Below are positions 12,905-25,560 of a stretch of DNA of 64,000 nucleotides, piece after piece. How positions within the stretch are numbered: the stretch's first letter is position 1; each line of letters opens with the position of its first letter. The notes under the pieces are model-generated. The model worked only from the letters and a program-made list of their open reading frames with translations, ran no database searches and was not told where the DNA came from. The position numbers were made by a program, and so were the translations under genes. The stretch is from Xestospongia muta (Eukaryota; Porifera; Demospongiae; Haplosclerida; Petrosiidae), in the NCBI GenBank assembly GCA_963693285.1, contig OY848917.1:4578618-4642617 (forward strand), in the 5' to 3' direction.

Positions 12905-13996
12905 CTACTGAACATAAATCTCATAGTAGCGAAGAAGTATATTTTCATTAGTAGTGCTTTCATCACTACAGACTCTCAACTCAAGAAAGTCTGCAATTGG
13001 TGTTTTCAATGGCTTAAAAAACCAAGGCAAGTGAGTATTATTGCAGCAAGTATTTTGTTCATCTGCCAAGCAATCTCCATCCCAGAGCTGTTCCGTTGAG
13101 CCAATTCCAGTTTCGCAGTAATAGTCATTCCCAACGATATGTGGTGATGGAGTCTTTGCATTGGTGTGGCAAGGACAATAACATTCAGAATGTTGTCCCC
13201 CAGCAGCAAATGTCCAAATATGTTGCCGAGGGTGACCATATGTCAAGCTGATGCCATCTACATAGGGAGCATCAATGTTGTTAATATGATTATGATATTT
13301 ACGATAAAAGCCTTCAGGGGAATTGATGTTAAGTCCATGCACACGACCACAAACTCTACTGAAGTTCATGCTATTTGTAGGAATAATCATTGACTTACAG
13401 CTATCACGTTCAGATAATGGGCGTCCACAACCTCGATTAGAATTTTTATTGTACAGCTTAAAACCGTAAGGGCAGGATTCATCTGTCCTTGACATATTTA
13501 AGTATGCCACTCTTGTCCATGGGCCATCAATACCACAAAGCTTTTCCATATGGCAATATATGTACTTTACATCACCTTTAGGGAAGCTGGTGATGAGATA
13601 GACACCAGATGGACTGTTAGGCTCCTTCTTCTTAACTTCACTGCATGATTGTGGTACCTGTAATACTGTAGACGTTGGCTTGTCTTGAAAGGAACAATTA
13701 CTAAGATCAGACTGAATTTCCTCAATGATCTTCTCTTGCTGATGAAGAGCATGGTGTATACAAGAAACATTTTCTGAGAGAACTGCAAGCCAGCCACTAA
13801 TGTCTTCCAGTTTTCTTTCATTGTTTGACATTGTATACGTAGAGAAATTGGTATTCAGACAAAATGATGTTGTACTTCCATTGTTGTCTATGTATGAAGT
13901 TAGACAGCCACCATCATCAAGGTCACATTCAACTGATAACTTCCTGCCACGTACAGTAAGCAAACAACAAGACAAGCACAAAAGTAGAACTTTCAT
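12905..13996 (-). CDS. Intronless secreted fibrinogen-like protein (sponge/cnidarian-type domain)
   Basis: A single-exon reading frame of 363 residues from the ATG at 13994-13996. This start is preferred over an upstream in-frame ATG because it opens with the signal peptide MKVLLLCLSCCLLTVRG. Residues about 20-120 are Cys-poor with several Asn-X-Ser/Thr sites. From about 125 there is a fibrinogen-like entry (SPSGVYLI), followed by WTRVAYLNM, CPYGFKLYN, CGRP, RVCGRVHG, YVDGISLTYGHPRQHIWTF, CPCHTN, VGNDYYCETG, LWDGDCL, and a C-terminus LRVCSDES...EIYVQ. From memory this motif string defines a Cys-rich extracellular family expanded in sponges and cnidarians; no catalytic site is seen and its function is not established. 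It lies 180 bp upstream of aGPCR-1 on the same strand. A TATA-like TATATAC sits near 14018. A recognition or matrix role is only a guess. Confidence 0.8.
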   Translation of the reverse strand: MKVLLLCLSCCLLTVRGRKLSVECDLDDGGCLTSYIDNNGSTTSFCLNTNFSTYTMSNNERKLEDISGWLAVLSENVSCIHHALHQQEKIIEEIQSDLSNCSFQDKPTSTVLQVPQSCSEVKKKEPNSPSGVYLITSFPKGDVKYIYCHMEKLCGIDGPWTRVAYLNMSRTDESCPYGFKLYNKNSNRGCGRPLSERDSCKSMIIPTNSMNFSRVCGRVHGLNINSPEGFYRKYHNHINNIDAPYVDGISLTYGHPRQHIWTFAAGGQHSECYCPCHTNAKTPSPHIVGNDYYCETGIGSTEQLWDGDCLADEQNTCCNNTHLPWFFKPLKTPIADFLELRVCSDESTTNENILLRYYEIYVQ

Positions 13997-14406
13997 TGCT
14001 ATAAAGAACTGACCAAGGTATATACTATGATTGAGCAAATCAATGGTTAAATGTATGTTATTGGATAATTTTAAATTTGCATAGGTGTACTTGTATATGT
14101 TATGTGAGCAATGTTTAGTTTTAGTAAAGTTGAAAATTATTATATGAGTGTCATAACACATAACAGTCATAGTATTTGAGTGGTTGTCATAACATTTGAA
14201 TGAAATGTTGATGTTAACAACATTGGGAGGGAATTATTTCATAATAACAATTGAAAATATATTTTTTATAACATGAAATATTAAACATCATTATAGTCAA
14301 CGACACAAAATTATAAAATATATTAAAATTGAGTTGACAAATGAAACATTATGAGAATAATAAATAAATATTGAGGAATAATACTAATTAAAAATCATTT
14401 CCACCT

Positions 14407-14412
14407 TTTATT
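14407..14412 (-). terminator. Polyadenylation signal of the histidine-phosphatase gene
   Basis: AATAAA on the minus strand, only about 7 nt after the stop codon at 14419-14421. This implies a very short 3' UTR. Confidence 0.6.
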
Positions 14413-14418
14413 AAAAAA

Positions 14419-17240
14419 CTACATCTTTTTGTCTAATATGACATTGTCGTATTGATAAATACGATCTTTACTAACAACTCTCCATGGTCCATCTCTCCCC
14501 TCTCTCACTAATTCAACACTTCCACAATACACCACCTCATACATTAGGGGATGTTTTAATCCAAGCCCAACTGTCAGTGCCTGCTCTACCCCATATTGAT
14601 GGGTCACTAAAACCAAGTTGTCAGGATAGTACTCATCAGCTATATTTTTAATGGCTACCCGATATCTACATAATACAGACATGTATTAGCCAACGATCAC
14701 TGTCTTAATAATAATACTATGAGTACCAAGTTAACACCCACTCATGAAGGCTTATAAGTCATAGCTCAGTTATAAGCTTTCATCTAGACATTATGTCACC
14801 AAACAGTTCCATACACAATTCTAACCTTCAAACAACATATTCTGGACTGTCACATTGTTTTATATATGAAAAAAAATATAATAGACTTCAAATTTTTATT
14901 AATTAAATCATTACTACCATTCATGCTCAATACTCTTTACTATGAATAAACTCAACCCTTACAAATGAAGAGTAGTGATGTTAATAAACTTCTCATGAAA
15001 GGTATGCCCAAATAAGGAATTTTGTTTTGATATTTGCACTAGGCCATTTACTACATGTAAATTATTGGTACTTGGGGTCCTTTCTAATTTACACACTGTT
15101 CTTCTATAGGAACATTTTCTTGCTTAAAATAATAAGTAGATTAATCAATATAAATTACCTTTCTAATGCCTCATTTACAGTCTCTGGGTAATTAGGTAAT
15201 GGACGATGATCATATTCCAATACAGTGATGTCATAACTGTCAATATCTTGAGCTGGTACTACTGGAGCTGATTTCATCTTAGCACCTGGAGTCATGATTT
15301 CACAAAGAGAATTATTAGTTATAATACCCATTATACTGGTAGCATTACAGACGGATTGTGCTGTTTGAAGACAACGAAGGAATGGAGAAGAAATCACTTT
15401 TTTGATGTCCTATAGTTAGTAAGAAAAAAATTATGTGAGTCACAGAGTAATGTAATGATACATTCTCACATTGGAAGGCAAATGTATCATGTATTGATTT
15501 GCAAACGATATGACAATAGCGAAATAAACTCTGAAAGGAAATCAAAAAAGAATTTATTTTAGACCATTATTGCTCTGGTATAAATGGTTGCTATGTGGTT
15601 GGTTACCTTCAATAAAATATGGTATGCAGGAAGAACAAAGATATACTTCCTGTATACCAAATTTCATTGACTTCTACTTTACAACTATTTACATCTGAGT
15701 ATTTTTGTAAACTGAATTAACATAGTTATTAAGTACTGTTTCAGCCAGATTTGTTTTTACAGTTAGAATGTATAAATAAATCCATGTATATTATATTGTA
15801 TGTGAAAGTACTCATGTTTTGTGGTTTTATTGTGTCTTCTATTTTTAATACTATTTATTATCCTTAATATAAATTAAAAAGATATCAAACCAATATCATG
15901 ATATTACATGTTAAAGGAAAAAAAAAGAATATGATAGATAATCTTAGTAAAAGGAAAGAAATGTCCTAGGTTTGTCTTACAAAGAGAAAGGGTTAGGTTG
16001 AAACCAATAAAATTTGAACAATTGAAACCAATGTAAATATATGTACAGACAAATTGTTAATATCATTAATACTGCTATAACCAGTAATACCATCAATACC
16101 TCCTAGCTTATAACCATTTCTATCATTAACACCATTACAACCAGCAATACTGCTATAGTGACAACATTACTTAAAGTAATATTGTATTGGAAAACATAGG
16201 CGTATCTATAGTCATCAGACTACCAGGGCATAATTAAATATTCATGGTTATTAAAAATATTAATAATAATTATCAATAGTTATTAACTGTTAATTATGTA
16301 TAGAGTCGTTCTACCTACAATCATAATTAATTACAAAGAAAAGGTGGTGTTTAGTTTTGTTTACAGAAGTACTATCCTGGAATTTTTGTGCTCCTGTTCA
16401 AACTGCAATACTAAATCTTCCAAATAGTTTCATAATGTGGACGAAAGATATCTCTCTGTGTACAAGAGAGCTAGACTATTGAGTCTTTGTTGTGTCATGG
16501 TCGAGCGTAAGTACTTTTTAAGCCGACGAATACTAGAAAAACTACGCTACGCAGAAGCCATTTTCTTTTCCTGGATCAGTTTACCAGGGCAATGCCCTGG
16601 TATGCCCGGGCCTAGATACGCCTATGTTGGAAAATGATGTCTTGTGATGTTATAAGTAAGATAGTTATATGGTATAACATCATTTCATTACGAAGTAAGA
16701 CTGATGGCTTTCCCTGACTCAAAATACATTCCTCATAATGAAATGCTTGATGTACATATATTACTGATATCTGATTTAATTGTGTATGAGGTTCTTAGAG
16801 AATGGACATCAATTATTATATCTAATCTGGTTGGGATAACTACCCATACAAACTGATATATTGTGTTCAACTAGAATTACTAGAAAAAGTGTGTGTAGCT
16901 GACAGTGGCCATAAGAGTAAGGTCTGGTGCTCAATTTAAACAAAGCACAGTCCTATTATTATAAAAAGGTTTCTTTCACCAGTTACCATGTTAATAGTGT
17001 CAGAACAATAAAATATATTCAGTCAATCTAACTTACTTTTCCAGCACATCTTTTAGATGCCACTTTATAGGCTTCAATCTTCCCTTTTCCAGTAATAGGT
17101 GTATCGTATGGTCTGTCTGTAGTACGTTCCCATGATGGATCAGCTGTGTCTAGCCTGGCTCCGTGCCTCATAACTATAACACATTGGCAGGTATCATTAC
17201 AAGACTCATCTTCTGCCTCAGCCATAGTTGCTCCACCCAT
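14419..17240 (-). CDS. Histidine phosphatase superfamily protein (RHG, phosphoglycerate-mutase-like fold)
   Basis: Exons: 17037-17240, 15159-15409, and 14419-14665 with stop TAG. The frame carries through both joins (CAGK|DIKKVISSPF and ALE-R-YRVA). Exon 1 holds the core RHG motif (VIVMRHGARLD) with the phospho-accepting His. Exon 2 holds the second catalytic Arg (SSPFLRCLQTAQ) and YPETVNE. Exon 3 holds the second His (LVLVTHQYGVEQ). The predicted protein is about 230 residues with no signal peptide or TM segment, so cytosolic or nuclear. The spacing PSWERTTDRPYD and DHRPLPNYPE resembles the UBASH3-like and plant 'phosphoglycerate mutase family' branch rather than glycolytic PGAM; the substrate cannot be inferred. 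A small extra exon near 15470-15540 (polypyrimidine tract + AG, open frame) is possible. Intron 1 (1.6 kb) is unusually long here because of a hAT insertion. Confidence 0.8.
16195..16626. mobile_element. hAT-superfamily relic with TIRs and an 8-bp target duplication
   Basis: A 432-bp insertion in the first intron of the histidine-phosphatase gene. The left end is CATAGGCGTATCTA and the right end is its exact reverse complement. Both ends are flanked by a perfect TTGGAAAA (16187-16194 and 16627-16634), the 8-bp duplication typical of hAT transposons. A plus-strand frame at 16437-16637 contains ER-x5-RRI-x3-LR, the spacing of the C-terminal hAT dimerisation motif (ERSFS..RRI..LR). This suggests an internally deleted autonomous element that kept a scrap of transposase. 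The recent-looking TSD implies a fairly young insertion. Confidence 0.85.
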
Positions 17241-18650
17241 GCATTAACCGGCAGGAAATGCTGACAGTTGTATGTATTGTCAACGTAATATAGGGTAATA
17301 ATGTTCTTGTGTTGAGGTTAATTAATAAAGAGGTTATTATTATATACATTTAAGAAAATTACAAAAAGCTCTTCTAAATAATTAAATAAAAGTAGCGTAT
17401 CTATATCTTTTACATTTTAACATTATGTCTAAACTTCTCCAGCTTATTATAAATGATGCATAATATATAATGGATTCTTTCCCAAATGTTACTATGCTAT
17501 AATATCAAGGATAAAATGAAATCCTATAATTATTGCCTTGAAAATGTAAAAATACCTACCATATAATTAAACAGTTAATATTAATAATGTAAATAAAGGA
17601 TTCATAGAATCCCCAAATCCATGAAACTGCATGTGTAATATACAGAAAGCAAAATCACATATATCACCATAGCAACAGTTACTTTAGCAGCAACACATGT
17701 GTTAACTATTATCATTGTAACAATCACATACCATAACAACATTACCATAGCAACAAGATACACTATACTATAACAATTTCAATAGCAACATTAGTTACAT
17801 ATATGACAATTACATGCCAATCATTGTTTTAAGATTAAAATGTAGCTTTTGATTTCAATTTTGTTACAAACATTATCAAAACCTACCAGATATTTAATTA
17901 ATGACTGTTGTTAAATTTCCACACATTATCAGCAAGTTTCGCTAAAAAATCTATTCTCTACCAAAAAGTGAAGGATTTTATACACATTCTTGAAAAGAAC
18001 CCATTTATTACTGTGACTGTTCCAAATTTATTGGAAACAATGCCAAAATTAACTATTATAATCATGAGATAATTGACCAGGGTTGTTACTACGAAATTCA
18101 TACATACATTTCAATGTATTTTGTAAGGATGCATGCAACCAAAATGTACATAACTTGATTAAAACAACCAATTTATTTTAGCAGTGATCAAGTCTCAACC
18201 ATTAAAAAACAGGTTAGTAAATTACTTTAAAGCACATGAGATCAATGTCTGTAGATTTTGGCTCTACGTATCCAAACATAGGTGGTTTAAAATTGTTAAT
18301 TTTTGAAATAGCACAAAAGTCGAGATGATTAAAAATGACATGTATGATTATATATAATTAAAATTATGCACTATTTGATAAAGTAATAAGTCTATAAATA
18401 AAGAACTATTGAAATTTTGAAATAATTGGTTCTTTGATTTGTCTGGATTGTTCTTATATATTAAGTAAGAGATTTAACTAAAAAAAAATTAGCCGTATAT
18501 TATGTGACAAGATAGCAATAATCTTATGAGATGAAGTCTTATTTCAAAAGGTAAGATCTGTTTCTAATGTAATGGTCTAAATAAACAATTTAAAAAGATA
18601 TTTAGTAAATATTGTTTAATTTACATTGTGTTTTAAAATACATTTTAAAA
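17241..18650. other. Intergenic stretch, no gene seen
   Basis: AT-rich sequence between the histidine-phosphatase start and the 3' end of aGPCR-2. It should hold the promoter of the former and the 3' UTR of the latter. The only structure noticed is three CCATA(G/A)CAAC-type motifs at 17666-17676, 17730-17740 and 17744-17754. Confidence 0.6.
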
Positions 18651-21600
18651 CTAATTTTCAGTTGTCACATTAATGATGATTGAAGAATCACTTATTTTCG
18701 ATTTTTTTCTTATACAGGTTATCTGTTTCTTTAACCAGTTTATCACCTTTGAAACAAACAAACATTATTAATCTATTTATGGTTGGTATATATAATAGAA
18801 CTTACAAATTCATTTCTCACAACATGAAAATAAAGGATGGCCACACCCTAAAGAGTAAAGATTAAAATTGCAAAAATAGTTTTACATTGTTCTTGTAGGT
18901 GTATTATATCACAATAGTATACTGTCAATAATAAAGGGACAGTTGAATGTCTTTGATATATGATCAGCCTCTAGTATTGATCATAATATACTAAGTAATT
19001 AGTCTGAAACAATCATTGGACAACCTGGTGTGATTTGCATGTTAGGCAGAAAAATAGGCTCATATTACTGTGTAATAGACTTGATTATATACCTGAAATG
19101 AGTTAACAAGAGTGAATATCCAGAGAAATACAGTTGTCCTAACATTCAAAGCAAATATACCAATAATCCATGTGATACCCAGAAGTGGTAATAAGACAAT
19201 TGTCCCTTTTATAATAGACCTATAAGTATGTGATAAAAGTAGATAATTTATTATTATGATATATATATATATACCAAATCTAGAGTATTTGTGAGTATTT
19301 TTGTATGAGTACACACAGATATAAAGTGATGACAAACGATTTATACTACTGTCTTATCTTCTACTAATGTTGCTACATATTATGGAAACTGTGTCTGTTC
19401 AATGTTATATAAATGTAAGTCTCACTTTACTAAATCTGTTCTCTTTAAATTGTGTTCACCACCTCCATGTAATTGTCCATGAATAATATGATATAAAGTT
19501 AATACAAGAAACACAGCATTGACCTAACCAAGAAGTGATAAATTAGTTTTTAACTTAGAATAAATATTAGTACAATATATTGATTACTTAAATTTATGAC
19601 ATATAATTATAACTATGAAAGTTTTGTAAATTTACCAAAATAATGGCTACCATTGGACCTAAGAAAGACCACATCATTCCATGTGAGAATGACAGCCAGC
19701 ATCTAATCAATGAAGAATATAATGTGATCTTATAATATTATATCCAGACTATTAACATACATTGTAGATGTTCCATAAAGGTGTGGCCTAATTCCTGCTG
19801 ATACAGCAACAATAATAACTGGTAGGCCTACAAAAGAAAGCCACTAAAGACTGTATTGGTTAAATGAGTCAGTGATATAGCAATTCAATGTATTAACATT
19901 AAATAGTTACCCCATCCTAGTGGCAATAACAGATACCATTTATCTGCTAATGTACCATAGACTCTCACAAGTAGTATATATAGCATTATTCCTTCAGCTA
20001 ACATCCAACAGAAGACACACAGAAACAAATAATGTAATAGACCAGCTACCACTGAACATAACCACTAAAGAAAACATAACAATTAATATGCATTAAAAAG
20101 GGACTGGAGGAGTGGGTCATTCTAGTATAACAACTAAGTATATGAAGTACAATTACCTAAACTGTTTGGATGTCAAGTTTGATTAATACTTTTATTACTT
20201 AAGTTGGCGAAGTTTCTTTTATGAGTAAAAATGCACAAGTACAGCAATAACAAATTATTTTGTATGCTTACTCATAGATACAGTATATATTCTGTGCTGA
20301 AAAAGGTCACATTAACATACACAAAGGGACAAATGTAATAGGTAGCTTTGGATTGTTAGCAAGGACAACCATTTTACCCAGAAAAGACAATGATAGAGTA
20401 ATATTTTAAGAACTTAAACAATCAAGCAGTTTAAGTAGTGTATTATGAACATTACTAGTTGCATGTATAGTTTTATCCATGAATATCACAATCAGCCTAA
20501 TGGTCTTTAACTGACAATTAACACTGCTACCCTGTTTACATAATTGCCTATAGGCCTATGACAAATTTCTTATTGAGAAGTGCTTATAAACTGCTGTGAA
20601 TAATGTAGTGCTTAAGCACAAGTACTAAACATTATTAAGTGGATTTCAAAGCACTTGAAAGAAGTACTTAAGTTTGTTTAATACTTGGGTGTTTATTCCC
20701 ATTTCTGAACTTTATTATTGATATGTGTATATAATGTGTACATAATGACATTACTTACAGTAATACTGGAAGCTGTTTCTATACTAGAGACTAACAACAA
20801 AAGACCCAGTAACAATGCAAGTGATAAATTTATATGAATATACAACAGTGGTCCTTTCTCTAAACGTTTTCTATTAAATTAGATAGTTGATAACATAATA
20901 ATGAAATTATTTATTAAATCCTTACCTTAAGGTTATTAACAAAATAATTGTTATAATTAAACAGACTATTGATACACAAGGTCCAACATAGCCAACAACA
21001 TTGAGTGCAATGGCTTCTTTATCACTTATCTTTAATAATATTATTGTTATAAATATTTAATAAAGTATAATAATATACCGTATCTTGGTCAAGAAGACCT
21101 TGATGATCAACAAGAACAGCAAAACTGGAGAGATGTGTAGAAGTACACTCAATAACTGTGTCAGATACAATCACTGTTGTAACTCCATCTTGAGACCAAT
21201 CACTACATTAAAATATAAACAATTTACTTAGAAACATGTTTAGAACTTCAATTCCATTATCTCATGATCTTAGTATTATAATCTAGAACTATAATCTAAG
21301 GGACAGTCTTATTCAAGGAAGTATAATGTTTAGAACTACAACTTAATTATTACAACAGTGGCCATCGAGTAAGAATAATACATTTGAGGTGATCTAGTGT
21401 GGCTATATAATAGCTAATGAAATAACAAACTTTCAAGATAATAATTATAATAACATATGACAAAGTAACTTGAAAAAATAGGCCAAAGGTAGATGTTGAG
21501 CCTAATATTATGTGATTGAATAGTTGAATACTGCGAGTGTTACTTAAGTGTGGCTGCATTAATCAAGGGACAGCCCTTTTAGGAAGTATTTCACATTAGA

Positions 21601-24600
21601 CTGTATTTAAATATTAACTACTACAGTTACATGTACATATGACATAATGTTATCTTTGCTTACCTGTTATTGACATCCCAGAATAAGCACAGGACCTTAT
21701 CAGTGCTGAGATTGAGTTCCTACGATATGATGATAATTAGTAATTATCTATAATCCTTTTCTAATAGCCACACTTATTTTAAACATAATACTTACTAAAT
21801 CAAGAGTAAAATTGAGAGTGATGTTACCATATCTTTGACTTTTATTAGTATTACTACCGTTTGAAATGACTTCTGCTGTCAAAATTACACTTGCAATTGT
21901 CCTATAAAAACAAATAATCAACAAGATTTGTAATTATAAAAATTCCTCGGATTGTTGCTAAGACTTATAACTGGAACAATATGGATTTGCTCAAAGAATT
22001 TCTTGAGTTACAGAATTCAGTAGCTTTAACAAGTCATGCTTAATTTGAGGAACTTGGGATAAGAGTAATTATTTTGTTATACATATTTATCCAGTGGTAT
22101 GCTGGTCAATTTTGTTTGTTTGTCCTTGAAAGACACATACAACAATAGATTAACAAGTATATATTATAAATCCTAAGATTACTTAAATGTCAGAAGCTTT
22201 GATTAGTCATGCCCCAATTCATAGTAAAAGTAATATATTCATTGGCTAGTATGTGCATTGATGGTTACTGTTAATTTGTTTGTCGATCTTGAAACTTACA
22301 TTCAACAATACAATAAAATGGTGAAAAGAAACACAACCCAACCCATTTCACATATAAGATATGGTCTGAAATAATCTTAGGACAGCTGGCATATTGTGTA
22401 TGTCAGACCAGAAAATTTTAATGTTAGAAATAGACATACAAAAATACAAACATACATCCAAAACAATTGTATTGTATAAGACTGTCTAAAATGGTACAAA
22501 GCTTGCTGGGAAATAAAATCATATTCCATTAATAGTGTATTACCAAACTCCAACTATCACAAGATAGTAAATTTTTGTGGCCCATCTATTTAAACTATTA
22601 CCTGTTTCCTGCAGGGAAGATTTGATCAACATTTTGAGTAACAGAAGTAGCAACAATAGATGAACAACCTACATAGACATATGTTAATATAATTAATATA
22701 GGTACAAAATAAACACATAAAACATTATACTCTTATTGATATTTTAACACTATATCACATACACTATTTTACATTACCTGGAGGAAATGACACAGGAAAA
22801 CAACCTTTGAATCTATCATCCACATCCTCCTCCTTTTCCTGTTCTTTTTTCTCTCTTGGTGCTAAATTCCTTGTCATTTGTCTGGACATGTTTTTGTTAA
22901 TAGAGTCATTACCACACACATACGAATATGGTATAGTAGCTGTAACTGTCAAGAATTAAATAAAAATTAAAAGCTTTTAATAAGAGATGAGTACCTTTAT
23001 TTTCATAACTAAAATCGTTTTCAACACCATTTTCATTGGGAATATGAAATTGGACATCTAAAAATTGATTATTATTCATATAAATTTTAGACTTTTTCAG
23101 CTCTGTCACTATTGTACATACCTAAATTAGTGCCATGATAACTAAAGTTTCCTCTGATACGTCCTTCTTTAGTCAGTATGGATCTACCACAAATCATGTT
23201 AAGATTATTCAAATTACTTAGTATTTGAGGGCCTACATCAATCTGATAATAAAAGAAGATATTAGTATAAATATTATCCAAGCAGTTTATTACCATGGAC
23301 AAATTTTCTAGGACATCAACATGACTGCTATTCATTGTATCATCCATTACAGTCATAAGACTCTATGACATATATAAACAGAATATGGATAGAGTAATGT
23401 TTTGTTCATATAATTTATATTATGTTAATGTTACCACTTACTAATAGATATGCACATATATAAAAGCATATTACTTCATCTTTGTTATGGAACATTTATA
23501 ATGCAAATTTCTACACAGCTACCATAATCTATAAAATATACTATTTTAATACTAACTACTGTTAATAGCAATCTAGTTATTAAGTTCTTACTACATTTAA
23601 TATTTTTCTAGTCTCTACATAGTATATAAAATACACTATTTTAGTACTACCTGATGTTAATTGTAATTTAGTTACACAATTCTTACTTCAGCATCATTGC
23701 GATCAAAAATTGAACAGACAGTGCTAATATTGGCTGTCAAATACTCAAAAATGTTTGTTGTTTCCATTAATAGTGATTGTACATGTTTTGGTTTAAGAGA
23801 CTTTCCTCTTAAAGCAGAGCTAAAACGATTCAATGAATTCAATTGAAGAGGATTAATGAAAAGAGACTCAAGCAAATTCTCCTAAAATGTTAAACAAGAA
23901 ATAGCACAATTAATAACTATTATTTTAAGGTACTTGTGAATGAGTACAGTAGATATAATAATCTAGACTTATAGAATACAGGACTGTACAATCAGTATAG
24001 TGTACAATCTACAGGTGTCATCAATCTCTTAAAATCCTTTACAAGTTACATTGTGTTTACATTAGCAATAAAAATATTGCTATAATAAAATTGTTTCTAT
24101 GGTATTTATGTGTCAGTCAACAAATAATTATATGTACTTGAAGCTGGAGAGTTAAAAAGCTATATATTATAAGACGTTTTCTTAATCTCTTAGCTTCAAT
24201 CAGTTATATAATACCTGATTGTGAAACGAGACTACTTCTGTTAAATCATCTCAAAAACACGTAGTTGTTGTACACAACCATACATTTTTCAATGGATGTT
24301 CATTTAAATTATATCTCAGTTCAAAAACAGTAGATAACTTGAATGCAAAATTTGTAATCATTCTTTTAAAAAATTGCTTACATACATGCAAGTACTTTTG
24401 TCCCTTATTGCAAATCTGGCTACATATAGTTCTATAATGCTTTAAGTGTAGGGCATTAAAGCTAATTATGTCTAACATACATATAGCTTGGAATTACAGC
24501 TGATAAAATAGTTAAATGTCTTAAATACCACCTATCATATTTAACAATTGAGACACATGTCATAAACCACTTACTGTAGTATATAGCTAAAACAGATAGA

Positions 24601-25366
24601 AGTAATGATGTGTATATACTTACAACACATTTTAATTAACAATAATAAGACCAATAATGATATTAATCTTTTATCTTTAATTTGATTAAGAAGTGAATGA
24701 ACTGTTTACTAAATATTTTCTGTTAACATTTGAATAAGCAGGTAATGATCAACTTACACAGGCTACATCAGATGTAGTAGATTCACAGATTTTTTCAGTA
24801 CTCTCATCAATATTGTTTTCCATAAAGTCCTTACATATTGTTACGTCTTGAGAAGATAGCACTTGAGGATTACAGAGACTAAATAATAAGTTTAAACATG
24901 CTTGAATGAAGAGGCTCTCCATTTGTTTTAGACAAATTTCAATGAACTCATCAATACAATATCTAACATCTTGACAAATAGTGAGAAATGGCTGTGGAAC
25001 GTTCAGCTGTTTTCGCAAGACAAATTCCTTTGTCATATATTCACTAATACATGAATTAAAGTCATCCTTTGTCTCAGTTAAGTTGGAACATGCATACACA
25101 AAACATAAGTCTCTGGACAAGCCATTGGTAACATTAAGTTCATTAAGAACTTGGTCAATTTCTTTGAAGCATTCATGTAGATCAGAACTGTTTTTATTTG
25201 TTAGAATCTGGAATTGAGAACAATTTGACAGAAAAAATATATTTTGAGAGATATTATGAGGACAATGTACATTTGGTCGTGCCAGTTTGAATTCAGGAAA
25301 TCTTTCTGCACAAGTATCTGTAATACAATATATACACATGACAAAGCCCTAGTATTCAACAGATAT

Positions 25367-25418
<52 letters not shown>

Positions 25419-25560
25419 AATTATGTAGATAGTAACGATATCAGAGCATCAGAGTAATTGAGGGTATCTTCAACGCTCAGTACACTCTCTACTCACCGAT
25501 ATCAGACCTTGCTTCTATGAGAGACACGAGAGAGATGATCAGTTCCAACCTGAACAACAT
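18651..25560 (-). CDS. Adhesion G-protein-coupled receptor, aGPCR-2 (array copy)
   Basis: Exon 1 (25497-25560) encodes the signal peptide MLFRLELIISLVSLIEA. Exon 2 (24758-25317) encodes the Cys-rich domain (YCIDEFIEICL, then CLNLLFSLC); exons 1+2 stay in frame. Exon 3 is about 23689-23880 (LNRFSSALRGKS). Then come MTVMDDTMN near 23340, GRIRGNFSYHGTNLG near 23120-23240, and PYSYVCGND...DDRFKGCFPV near 22780-22950. Next are CSSIVATSVTQ near 22611-22670 (intron donor CAG|GTAATA) and the first GPS half VLCLFWDVN near 21665-21715. The second GPS half is 21079-21202 (HLS|S cleavage triplet). TM1 lies near 20930-21028, TM2 at 20759-20875, TM3 at 19910-20065, ECL2/TM5 CWLSFSHG-type at 19640-19705, and TM6/7 at 19093-19218. 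The tail uses the frame ending at 18651. Unlike its neighbours it has a mixed charged linker (EKKEQEKEED) rather than poly-Asp. It is 1.4 kb downstream of aGPCR-3's 3' end on the same strand. Small-exon edges are approximate. Confidence 0.85.
25370..25412. repeat. (TA)n microsatellite in aGPCR-2 intron 1
   Basis: A long uninterrupted AT dinucleotide run between the signal-peptide exon and the Cys-rich exon. Confidence 0.9.

Noticed and set aside
16437..16637. Independent small gene within the histidine-phosphatase intron
   Set aside because: The frame lies within the hAT relic's TIRs and its only motif is the transposase dimerisation pattern.
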